Notes: generated by a model from the sequence alone, not told the origin. Shown: positions 1 through 5,679, numbered from the stretch's first letter. The stretch: 6,044 bases of DNA from an uncultured Actinomyces sp. (GCA_915069725.1 CAJZFF010000124.1:1-6044); one strand, 5' to 3'. Program-made: numbers and translations.

Positions 1-1
1 G

Positions 2-610
2 GCCGTCCTGGTCGTCGGACCCGAGCACGAGGACTTCCGCCGTCACATCGACTCCTTGGAGCTCAAGCGGCTCACGATCGACCTGGCCGTCCAAACCGAG
101 CCCCTGGGAACGGCCGACGCCGTCCTGTCCGCCGAGTCGGCCGTGGGCGGGGAGCCCTTCCTCATGGTCAACGGGGACAACTACTACCCCCGTCAGGTGC
201 TGCGCGACCTGGCCCACCACCGGGGCAACGCCCTGGCCGGTTTCGACCGTGCCGCCCTGGTGGCCGAGTCCAACATCCCCGCCGAGCGGATCGCCGCCTT
301 CGCCCTCGTGCGCGCCCGCGACGGGGCGCTGGAGGAGATCGTGGAGAAGCCCTCAGCGGAGGTGGTCCGGGCCGCCGGGCCCCACGCCCCGGTGTCAATG
401 AACGCCTTCCGGTTCACCCCGGAGATCTTCGCCGCCTGCCGCCGCATCACCCCCTCGCCGCGCGGCGAGCTGGAGATCGTCGACGCCGTGCGCGCCCTGC
501 CTAGTCCGGTCTCGGTCCTGGCAGCAACCGGCGGGGTCCTGGACCTGTCGCGGCGTGAGGACATCCGCGAGGTCGAGGCCCGCCTGTCCGGGACGGAGGT
601 GTCGCTGTGA
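2..610 (+). CDS. Sugar-phosphate nucleotidyltransferase (NDP-sugar pyrophosphorylase family), 5' end missing
   Basis: The reading frame is open from base 2, so this is a 3' fragment of 202 residues. A TTG at 56 is internal and is not the start. The family transfers a nucleotidyl group from an NTP to a sugar 1-phosphate in the cytoplasm, giving NDP-sugar and pyrophosphate. Visible family signatures are a QTEPLGTADAV segment (fragment residues 31-41, nucleotide-binding loop), VNGDN at 56-60 whose Asp59 would be the metal ligand, and the EKP motif at 115-117 in the sugar-binding half. The N-terminal GxGxR..P.K nucleotide-binding signature lies before the window. The stop overlaps the next gene by 4 bases (GTGA), so the two are probably translationally coupled. 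The downstream sugar kinase would supply the sugar 1-phosphate. The nucleotide and sugar cannot be assigned from this fragment. The family call is secure and the substrate is unknown. Confidence 0.85.
   Translation, partial: AVLVVGPEHEDFRRHIDSLELKRLTIDLAVQTEPLGTADAVLSAESAVGGEPFLMVNGDNYYPRQVLRDLAHHRGNALAGFDRAALVAESNIPAERIAAFALVRARDGALEEIVEKPSAEVVRAAGPHAPVSMNAFRFTPEIFAACRRITPSPRGELEIVDAVRALPSPVSVLAATGGVLDLSRREDIREVEARLSGTEVSL
595..599 (+). promoter_or_regulatory. Ribosome binding site for the GHMP kinase gene
   Basis: GGAGG lies 7 bases before the GTG at 607. It sits inside the end of the upstream nucleotidyltransferase gene. It favours GTG 607 over the in-frame ATG at 631, which has only a weak purine stretch before it. 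Confidence 0.7.
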
Positions 611-1872
611 GTGAGGGAACGCACGGGGCGATGAGTGAGACGCCCGAGGAGACCGCGTGGCGGGTGCCCGGACGCGTCGAGGTCCTGGGCAAGCACACCG
701 ACTACGCCGGCGGCTCGGTCCTGGTCGGCGCCGTCGACCGGGCGATCACGGCGCGGGCGCGCCGCGTGGAGGGGTCGCCAGGGTCCCTGACCGCCACCAC
801 GGACAGCGGCGATCCGGTCACTCTGCGTGCCGGGGTGGCCCCGGGCCTGGAACCGGGCCACTGGGGCCGCTACCTTCAGACGGTGCTGGACCGCCTCACC
901 CTCAACTTCGGGGCCGGAGTGTCGGCCCACCTGTCCATCTCCTCGGACCTGCCGCCGGCCTCCGGGATGAGCTCGTCCTCCGCACTGGTGTGCGCCACGG
1001 CCCTGGCCCTGGCCTCCCTCAACGGCTGGGACCGGGATCCCCGATGGATCGAGGCGATGCCCGACCGGCTGTCCCTGGCCGGATACCTCGCCGCCGTGGA
1101 GGGCGGACGGGCGTGGCGGGACCTGCCGGGGACCAGCGGAGTGGGCACCCGCGGCGGGAGCGAAGACCACACCGGCATGCTGTGCGGCGCCCAGGACCGG
1201 CTGCTCCTGGCCGGATTCGACCCGATGCGCGTCGATCAGACCATCTCCTTCCCCGCCCAGTGGGCGCTCGTCGTCGGCGTGAGCGGGGTGCTGGCCCACA
1301 AGACCGGTGCGGCCCTGGAGGACTACAACCGCGGGCCGAGCACCGTCCAGGCGGTGCTGGGCAGGTGGAATGAGACCACCGGACGCACTGACGCCTCCCT
1401 GGCCGGCGCGGTCAGGCACCTGGTCGGGGACGCCACCGGCGAGCAGGCGGCCGGCGACCCGGCCCTGAAGGAGCTGCTGGGGCTGTGCGAGCCCGGCTAC
1501 GAGAGGCAGCGCATCGAGCAGTTCCTCATCGAGTCCCTCGTCCTGGTTCCCGCCGGCGCCCGGATGATCGCCGCGGCCGACCCGGGCGTGGGTGAGGTCC
1601 TCCAGCGCTCCCAGGAGCTGGCCGACCGGGGCCTGTGCAACCAGGTGCCGCAGACCCGGCTCATGGTGTCACTGGCCCGTGAGGCGGGCGCCATCGGCGC
1701 CTCCTCCTTCGGTGCCGGGTGGGGCGGATCGGTGTACGCCCTGGTTCGGGCCGATGAGGCCGAGGGCTTCGCCGCGCAGTGGCTCCGGGCCTACCGGGAC
1801 CGCGAGCAGGGCGCCGAGCAGGCAGCGGTGATCGTGACCAGGCCGGGGCCGGGGGCCTGCCGGCTGCTCTGA
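607..1872 (+). CDS. GHMP sugar kinase, galactokinase family, substrate uncertain
   Basis: This 421-residue cytoplasmic kinase should phosphorylate a free sugar at C1 with ATP. All three GHMP motifs are present: the galactokinase signature at residues 22-36 (GRVEVLGKHTDYAGG), the ATP-binding loop at 116-127 (PPASGMSSSSAL) and the C-terminal glycine motif at 369-374 (GAGWGG). Aligned by eye to human GALK1, Arg37, His44, Asp46, catalytic Asp186 and Tyr236 correspond to Arg23, His30, Asp32, Asp187 (in GGSEDH) and Tyr240. GALK1 Glu43, which contacts the sugar, is Lys29 here. The length is near that of galactokinases (about 380-400 residues) with a small insertion before Asp187. I chose GTG 607 for its GGAGG and for the 4-base overlap with the upstream gene; ATG 631 is the alternative. 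No galT or galE is visible in the window. With the nucleotidyltransferase it could form a sugar-salvage pair. Galactokinase proper is possible, but the Lys change argues for caution. Confidence 0.85.
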   Translation: MSEGTHGAMSETPEETAWRVPGRVEVLGKHTDYAGGSVLVGAVDRAITARARRVEGSPGSLTATTDSGDPVTLRAGVAPGLEPGHWGRYLQTVLDRLTLNFGAGVSAHLSISSDLPPASGMSSSSALVCATALALASLNGWDRDPRWIEAMPDRLSLAGYLAAVEGGRAWRDLPGTSGVGTRGGSEDHTGMLCGAQDRLLLAGFDPMRVDQTISFPAQWALVVGVSGVLAHKTGAALEDYNRGPSTVQAVLGRWNETTGRTDASLAGAVRHLVGDATGEQAAGDPALKELLGLCEPGYERQRIEQFLIESLVLVPAGARMIAAADPGVGEVLQRSQELADRGLCNQVPQTRLMVSLAREAGAIGASSFGAGWGGSVYALVRADEAEGFAAQWLRAYRDREQGAEQAAVIVTRPGPGACRLL

Positions 1873-1891
1873 GTGCCCCGACCGGCCGGGC

Positions 1892-3235
1892 TCACACCGC
1901 GTCGCGGGTGACGGGGCAGGTCATGCAGTGCGAGCCGCCGCGGCCGCGCACGAGCTCGACACCGGGGGTCTCGACGACCTCGATGCCGGCCTTGCGCAGG
2001 GCGTCGTTGGCGCGCTGGTTGTGGGCGTAGCCGATGACGCGCCCGGGCGCCAGGGCCACGACGTTGCAGGAGTCCCGGGCGAGCTCGCGCAGGGCCTCGG
2101 CCTCGTCGGAGGCGCCGGGGCTGATGACGCGGAAGGAGTCGATGCCGGCGGCGCGCGCCAGGACCGCGTCCATCTCGGAGCCGTCGTGGACCGTCACCTT
2201 GAGAGCCCTGCCCGCTTCTCCGGGCTCGATCTCCACGGTGGTGACCTCGGTGAAGCCGGGGAAGCGCAGGTAGGTGTCGGGGCTGACCATTGTCATGAGG
2301 GTGTCCAGGTGCATGACGGCCTCGAGCTGGGTGTAGAAGGCGGCGTCGGGCATGTGGACGCCGATGACCCGGTCGGCCACACCGGAGGCGAAGAGCTGGG
2401 AGGCCAGGCGCTCCACCCCGGCGGCGGTGGAGCGGTGGGTCAGGCCCATGACGAGGGTCCGGTTGCCCAGGATCTGGAAGTCGCCGCCCTCGATGGTCGA
2501 GGCGGCCGAGACCCGCCCCACCTCGCGCCACAGGCGGGCCTCCGGGTCGTCGGAGCCGGCGAGCTCGGCCAGGCGCGGGCCGAAGGCCGGGTGATAGCGG
2601 TAGACGGCCTCGTAGCCGATGGCCTCACGACGGCGCGGCTCCAGGGCCATGGAGTTGACCGAGACCCCGCCGTAGAGCCAGGCCGACGCATCGCGGGTGA
2701 AGAGCAGGTTGGGCAGGGGGGTGACGACGAACGGCCCCTCCAGGGTGGACAAGTAGGTGGAGGAGAACAGATCGCGCCCGTCGGAGGAGCTGAGGCGCTC
2801 GCGCAGCTCGGTGCGGGTGATGCCGCTCAGGAGCACCTCGGCGAGGTCGGCGTCGGGCAGGGACTGGAAGTACTCGATGAGCAGCTCGGAGGCGGAGACG
2901 CCGACGACGTCGGGACCGACGGCCTCGTCCAGGACCAGCCGACGGGCCTCGGGGACGGCCAGGACCTCGGTGAACAGCTCGCGGAAGTCGTGGACGATGA
3001 CACCCTCGGAGCGCAGGATCGCGGTGAAGGCGTCGTGCTCGGCCTGGGCCCGGGGGATGTTGAGGGCATCGTCGAAGAGCAGGGAGTCGGCGTTGATGGG
3101 GGTCAGGCGGGCGATCTCCCCACCGGGACGGTGGACGATCACCTCGCGCAGGGCGCCCGTCTCGGAGTCGATTCTCCCCCCGCCCTCGGCCACGGGAACG
3201 GAGGGACGGCTGGCGGTCGCACCGGTCTGTGTCAT
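1892..3235 (-). CDS. arcA: Arginine deiminase
   Basis: The 447-residue enzyme hydrolyses L-arginine to citrulline and ammonia, the first step of the arginine deiminase pathway, which gives ATP and raises cytoplasmic pH. All catalytic elements can be placed: Asp182 in LFTRDAS, Glu249 in IEGGD, His309 and Asp311 in MHLD, and the nucleophile Cys437 in GGSHCMTCP close to the C-terminus. These match Asp166, Glu224, His278, Asp280 and Cys406 of the Pseudomonas aeruginosa enzyme. The N-terminal ETGALREVIVHRPG at 25-38 is also typical. The length is slightly above the family norm of about 410-420. I chose the ATG at 3235-3233 because a TACTCT box sits 6 bases before it, as for a leaderless transcript. 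An in-frame ATG ten codons upstream (3265) has GGAG directly touching it, which is too close for a normal ribosome site. The gene converges with the kinase gene across 19 bases, so no arcB or arcC lies directly downstream. Confidence 0.96.
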   Translation of the reverse strand: MTQTGATASRPSVPVAEGGGRIDSETGALREVIVHRPGGEIARLTPINADSLLFDDALNIPRAQAEHDAFTAILRSEGVIVHDFRELFTEVLAVPEARRLVLDEAVGPDVVGVSASELLIEYFQSLPDADLAEVLLSGITRTELRERLSSSDGRDLFSSTYLSTLEGPFVVTPLPNLLFTRDASAWLYGGVSVNSMALEPRRREAIGYEAVYRYHPAFGPRLAELAGSDDPEARLWREVGRVSAASTIEGGDFQILGNRTLVMGLTHRSTAAGVERLASQLFASGVADRVIGVHMPDAAFYTQLEAVMHLDTLMTMVSPDTYLRFPGFTEVTTVEIEPGEAGRALKVTVHDGSEMDAVLARAAGIDSFRVISPGASDEAEALRELARDSCNVVALAPGRVIGYAHNQRANDALRKAGIEVVETPGVELVRGRGGSHCMTCPVTRDAV

Positions 3236-3241
3236 GGACCC

Positions 3242-3247
3242 AGAGTA
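3242..3247 (-). promoter_or_regulatory. Candidate -10 box of arcA (leaderless start)
   Basis: Read on the minus strand, TACTCT fits the actinobacterial TANNNT -10 pattern. It is followed by six bases and then the arcA ATG, so transcription would begin at or next to the A of the start codon. No Shine-Dalgarno sequence precedes this ATG. No convincing -35 hexamer is seen at the expected distance. Confidence 0.5.
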
Positions 3248-3339
3248 GTCGGAGGTCAGGGGCATCTCCGCCCGGTTACGAGGAATGGTCCGCGCCACCG
3301 CCGTCGCCCACCATCGGCTGGTTTTGTTGAGCAGAGAAT

Positions 3340-3366
3340 CAACTGGGACGGCGAAGAACGCAGTTG
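3340..3366. promoter_or_regulatory. Dyad element CAACTG-N15-CAGTTG, candidate operator
   Basis: Two perfect 6-base inverted arms (3340-3345 and 3361-3366) have centres 21 bases apart, close to two helical turns. A second, overlapping pair GTTGA/TCAAC lies at 3326-3330 and 3339-3343. The right arm overlaps the proposed -35 box of the secreted-peptide gene. The position fits a dimeric regulator, perhaps the response regulator encoded at 4943. The link to that protein is inference, and short arms of this kind can arise by chance. Confidence 0.35.
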
Positions 3367-3391
3367 GCACAAACCACAGGAATGGTAAGAT
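3364..3391 (+). promoter_or_regulatory. Promoter of the secreted-peptide gene
   Basis: The -35 candidate is TTGGCA (3364-3369). After a 16-base spacer comes the -10 candidate TAAGAT (3386-3391), preceded by TGG, so it also fits an extended -10. Transcription would start near 3398 and give a leader of about 33 bases that contains the ribosome site. It is the most consensus-like promoter seen in the window. Confidence 0.6.
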
Positions 3392-3417
3392 AAATTGTTC
3401 ATAACACCCCCTGAGAC

Positions 3418-3422
3418 AGGAG
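3418..3422 (+). promoter_or_regulatory. Ribosome binding site of the secreted-peptide gene
   Basis: AGGAG lies 8 bases before the ATG at 3431. It decides this start over an in-frame ATT at 3395, which would put 12 residues before the signal peptide. Confidence 0.75.
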
Positions 3423-3430
3423 TTCCCTCC

Positions 3431-3625
3431 ATGAAATCTGTTGTCCGCATCTCCCTTGTCGCCCTCCTCCTGGCGGGCTTCGCCGCGCCGGCCAGCGCCG
3501 CGCCGGCCACCACCCCCGCACGGCACGACGACTCGGCAAGCACCTTCGGGAAGCCCTTCTACGACTTCTGCGTCTTCCCACCCTCCATCTTGTGCGACAG
3601 GTCAAAGAACCGCTGGTACTCCTGA
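3431..3625 (+). CDS. Small secreted peptide with Sec signal and two cysteines
   Basis: This 64-residue precursor belongs to no family I recognise. It begins with a textbook signal peptide: positive Lys2 and Arg6, a hydrophobic core at residues 7-19, and an Ala-Ser-Ala cleavage site at 21-23. Cleavage after Ala23 would release a 41-residue peptide. The mature part has an Ala/Pro/Thr start, a polar stretch with Asp33-Asp34, and an aromatic C-terminal half with Cys47 and Cys55 seven residues apart and a WYS end. The cysteines could form a disulfide loop once outside the cell. No lipobox, LPxTG anchor or double-Gly leader is seen. A good promoter, AGGAG and a strong terminator frame it as its own transcription unit, directly before a membrane histidine kinase and response regulator. 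A signal peptide for that kinase is the favoured role. A bacteriocin or an envelope peptide is possible. That it is a real, secreted product is well supported; its function is inference. Confidence 0.8.
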   Translation: MKSVVRISLVALLLAGFAAPASAAPATTPARHDDSASTFGKPFYDFCVFPPSILCDRSKNRWYS

Positions 3626-3635
3626 GAAGCATCTC

Positions 3636-3681
3636 CGTCGCCATCCCTAAGCCCACCTCTTAGGGATGGCGACGTCTTTCC
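3636..3681 (+). terminator. Intrinsic terminator after the secreted-peptide gene
   Basis: A perfect 16-bp stem (3636-3651 paired with 3659-3674) with a 7-base loop begins 10 bases after the peptide stop codon. A short T-rich tail, TCTTTCC, follows. No T-run exists on the opposite strand, so it acts on + strand transcription. It ends 13 bases before the first ATG of the histidine kinase. It would therefore separate the abundant peptide mRNA from the kinase genes, or limit them to read-through. Confidence 0.85.
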
Positions 3682-3687
3682 TCAACC

Positions 3688-4950
3688 ATGCACTCGAGAC
3701 AAGCCCCAACCACAGCCTCAGCGCCCGCCTCAAGAACCATGCAGAACGGCAGTTTACTCTCACGACTCTGGATGCGACACCAGAGGATTTTGCCGCACCT
3801 GAGGCGAGCCACTCTCATTTCATTCATCATCCCCCTCATCCTTTTGGATGCCTTCACCTACATCACCCTCAGAGATGACGTAAGTGCAATAATTATCGGG
3901 GAAATATTTCAGACACTCTCGTTCCTTCCGTACGTCTACACAAAAGATCGGCGAGTCGGAGTAGCCATTTTCTCCATCGCACTCCTCATCATCTTTTACG
4001 TTGCAGGATCGCGCCTGGTGTGGGCATGGATTCTTACATACGTCATAGTCGCAGACCTCACGGCAGCAAGAAAATCCAAACTCGCCCTCATTCAGCTCTC
4101 CGCATTCCTTCTGGCGCAACTCATTGCGGGAATACCACTCCTTCCCGTGACATTTTGGACAATGTTCTGGGGAATCCTGTCCACCTCCTTCGGAGTCCTG
4201 ATCCGCAACACCAAAAACCGCTTGGAGGAGATGCAGCGGGAGGCGGAGCGTTCCAAGGAGATCGCCGCCGAGCTCATTCAGCAGCTGCGCCGCGATATCG
4301 CCGACAGCCTCCATGACGACTTGGCCGCCGACCTCACCCGTATGCTTATCATCTCCCGCTCCATCAGACTCCCCCACGGCGATGACCGTGACCGCATCCT
4401 CGACCTGCAGGACCGGACTCAGCAGGCCCTCGCCCACCTGCGCCTGCTCATCCACAACCTCGCCGTCTCCCAGGGGCCACCCAAGGAGGAGCCCACCCTG
4501 CAGGAGATCATCGACTCCAGCGCCTCCACGCTGGCGCAGCGCGAGATCGTTCTGGACGCCGACCTCGATGGCATCGAGAGGATTCCGACGCTGCATCGCT
4601 CCGAGCTCGGCCGGCTCCTGGTCGCCTTCATCCGCGAGAACACCCTCAACGCCCTCAAGTACAACTTCCCCCACGATCTCGTCTCCCTCGTCGTGGAGCA
4701 GGAGCAGGACACCCTCTTCATCAGCTTCAGCTCACCCTGGCACGATCAGAAGGTGCCCAAGGAGATGCACGGGGGCTACGGTTTATGGGCCCTCCAGGAC
4801 CGGTTCGAGAATGCCGGGGGTTCCTTGAGCTCGAACCGAATCGGAGCGTCCTGGACCGTTCTCGCCAGTCTTCCCTGGAACGATATCGCCACACCAACCA
4901 CTACTGCGAGATCCCTCATGTCGCCACCGGATGGAGCTGCTTATGCCTAG
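3688..4950 (+). CDS. Membrane sensor histidine kinase, HisKA_3 (NarL/DesK) type
   Basis: The 420-residue protein should sense a signal at the membrane and pass phosphate to the response regulator encoded next. Residues 41-175 hold about five or six hydrophobic helices (near 41-60, 65-84, 90-108, 110-126, 132-152 and 154-173) with short loops and no large outer domain. A charged coiled coil (175-200) leads to the phospho-acceptor His209 in IADSLHDDLA. The ATPase domain has an N box (Glu317, Asn321, Lys324) and a GGYGLW box at 362-367. The usual acidic or Asn residue of the first glycine box seems to be Ser (SSP at 348-350). The start is uncertain: ATG 3688 has no ribosome site, and in-frame ATGs at 3739 and 3772 would also keep all membrane helices. 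Composition is about 47 % GC in the sensor half and about 65 % in the kinase half. The ligand is unknown; the adjacent secreted peptide is the prime candidate. Confidence 0.9.
   Translation: MHSRQAPTTASAPASRTMQNGSLLSRLWMRHQRILPHLRRATLISFIIPLILLDAFTYITLRDDVSAIIIGEIFQTLSFLPYVYTKDRRVGVAIFSIALLIIFYVAGSRLVWAWILTYVIVADLTAARKSKLALIQLSAFLLAQLIAGIPLLPVTFWTMFWGILSTSFGVLIRNTKNRLEEMQREAERSKEIAAELIQQLRRDIADSLHDDLAADLTRMLIISRSIRLPHGDDRDRILDLQDRTQQALAHLRLLIHNLAVSQGPPKEEPTLQEIIDSSASTLAQREIVLDADLDGIERIPTLHRSELGRLLVAFIRENTLNALKYNFPHDLVSLVVEQEQDTLFISFSSPWHDQKVPKEMHGGYGLWALQDRFENAGGSLSSNRIGASWTVLASLPWNDIATPTTTARSLMSPPDGAAYA
4933..4936 (+). promoter_or_regulatory. Ribosome binding site of the response regulator
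   Basis: GGAG lies 6 bases before the ATG at 4943, inside the end of the histidine kinase gene. It selects ATG 4943 over the ATG at 4931, which has no purine-rich site upstream. Confidence 0.65.
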
Positions 4951-5614
4951 CCACACCCTGCGTTCCCTGCGAGTCCTCATCGTCGATGACGACCCGCTCA
5001 TTCGCACCACCTTCGCCGAACAGCTCGACTCGCAGCGGGCCATTACTGTCGTCGCCGCCGCCTCCGGCGGGCGGCAGGCCATCAGCCTGCTCATGACCGG
5101 GCAGCAGCCCATTGACGTCGTCCTGCTGGACAGCGACATGCCGGATATGGATGGCGCCCAGACCGCGAGAGCGATCTATGAGCGCTTCCCCCGGATGCCC
5201 ATTGTCATGTTCACCGTCTTCAGTCGTGACGAGATGTTGGCCGAGGCCCTGGCCGAGGGCGTCAACGGCTTCATCACCAAGGACGAGAGCACCAAGAACG
5301 TCGCTGCGGCGCTGCTGCGTGCCAGCCGCGGCGAGCCCGTCATGTCCTCGCGCCCCACGAAGATGCTCGTCAGCGCCTACCAGTCCGAGCAGAAGCGCGC
5401 CACCGCGGAGGCCCGCATCCAGGAGCTGGTCAACGAGCTGCCGCCCCGTCTGCGCGATATCTACACCTGTCTCCTGGAGGGGCTGACCAATCGGCGCATC
5501 GCCCGCAAGCTCGGCATCTCTGAGAACACCGTGCGCATCTACGTCTCCGAGGTCCTCCACCGCCTCGGCCACACCTCGCGCACCGAGCTCATTGCCGCAG
5601 CCCTGGGGAACTAG
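4943..5614 (+). CDS. LuxR/NarL-family response regulator
   Basis: This 223-residue cytoplasmic regulator is the partner of the upstream kinase, overlapping its gene by 8 bases, so the two are translationally coupled. The receiver domain (about 9-130) has the acidic pair Asp15-Asp16, the phospho-acceptor Asp63 (VVLLDSDMP), the switch Thr91 and the conserved Lys113. A linker of about 35 residues with charged helix character leads to a GerE/LuxR-type helix-turn-helix at about 164-220, with a recognition helix starting ENTVRIYV at 194. The length matches the NarL family (about 210-225). All residues needed for phosphorylation are present, so it should be active as a phosphorylation-controlled DNA-binding protein. 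Targets cannot be read from the sequence. The dyad near the peptide promoter (3340-3366) is a plausible one, which would make an autoregulatory loop. Confidence 0.95.
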   Translation: MPSHTLRSLRVLIVDDDPLIRTTFAEQLDSQRAITVVAAASGGRQAISLLMTGQQPIDVVLLDSDMPDMDGAQTARAIYERFPRMPIVMFTVFSRDEMLAEALAEGVNGFITKDESTKNVAAALLRASRGEPVMSSRPTKMLVSAYQSEQKRATAEARIQELVNELPPRLRDIYTCLLEGLTNRRIARKLGISENTVRIYVSEVLHRLGHTSRTELIAAALGN

Positions 5615-5619
5615 GGGGC

Positions 5620-5638
5620 TGCGGTGGCAGCACCGGCA
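5620..5638 (+). terminator. Weak hairpin after the response regulator gene
   Basis: TGCGGTG pairs with CACCGGCA with one bulged G around the loop GCAG, starting 6 bases after the stop codon. There is no T-run, so it is at best a T-less terminator of the kind proposed for high-GC bacteria. It could also be chance in GC-rich DNA. Confidence 0.25.
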
Positions 5639-5667
5639 CCCTGGGGCGGGACGAGCCTCGGCGGCCC

Positions 5668-5673
5668 TACGCT
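5668..5673 (+). promoter_or_regulatory. Candidate -10 box of menB (leaderless start)
   Basis: TACGCT fits TANNNT and is separated from the menB ATG by exactly six bases, the same layout as at arcA. The mRNA would begin at or beside the start codon. A GAGG lies only 2 bases before the ATG, too close for an ordinary ribosome site. No clear -35 box is seen. Confidence 0.5.
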
Positions 5674-5679
5674 GAGGCC

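Noticed and set aside
193..1419. 408-codon open frame on the - strand opposite the nucleotidyltransferase and GHMP kinase genes
   Set aside because: It spans two real genes in antisense, is Arg/Gly/Ala-rich and shows no motif. It is a codon-bias shadow.
1839..1859. CAGGCC/GGCCTG hairpin near the end of the GHMP kinase gene
   Set aside because: It lies inside the coding sequence, has a 6-bp stem and no T-run. A convergent terminator for the 19-base gap is not supported.
3263..3265. Upstream ATG as the arcA start (ten residues longer)
   Set aside because: GGAG touches the ATG with no spacer, and this start would place the TACTCT box inside the coding region. The downstream ATG has a better promoter layout. 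It is not fully excluded.
3281..3386. 9-base direct repeat AGGAATGGT at 3281-3289 and 3378-3386
   Set aside because: There are only two copies 97 bases apart with no symmetry, and the second merely overlaps the -10 region. A match of this length in a 200-base region is not rare enough to call.
1928..3388. 486-codon open frame on the + strand opposite arcA
   Set aside because: It is the mirror of arcA in GC-rich DNA: Gly/Asp/Val/Gln-rich low-complexity product, no ribosome site and no family motif, while arcA has all catalytic residues.
3820..4674. 284-codon antisense frame across the kinase, with a Cys-rich stretch
   Set aside because: The cysteines arise from the antisense reading of common codons in the sensor half. 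There is no start signal, and the + strand frame has clear histidine kinase motifs.
4931..4933. ATG 4931 as the response regulator start
   Set aside because: No ribosome site precedes it, and the GGAG that would serve ATG 4943 overlaps it.
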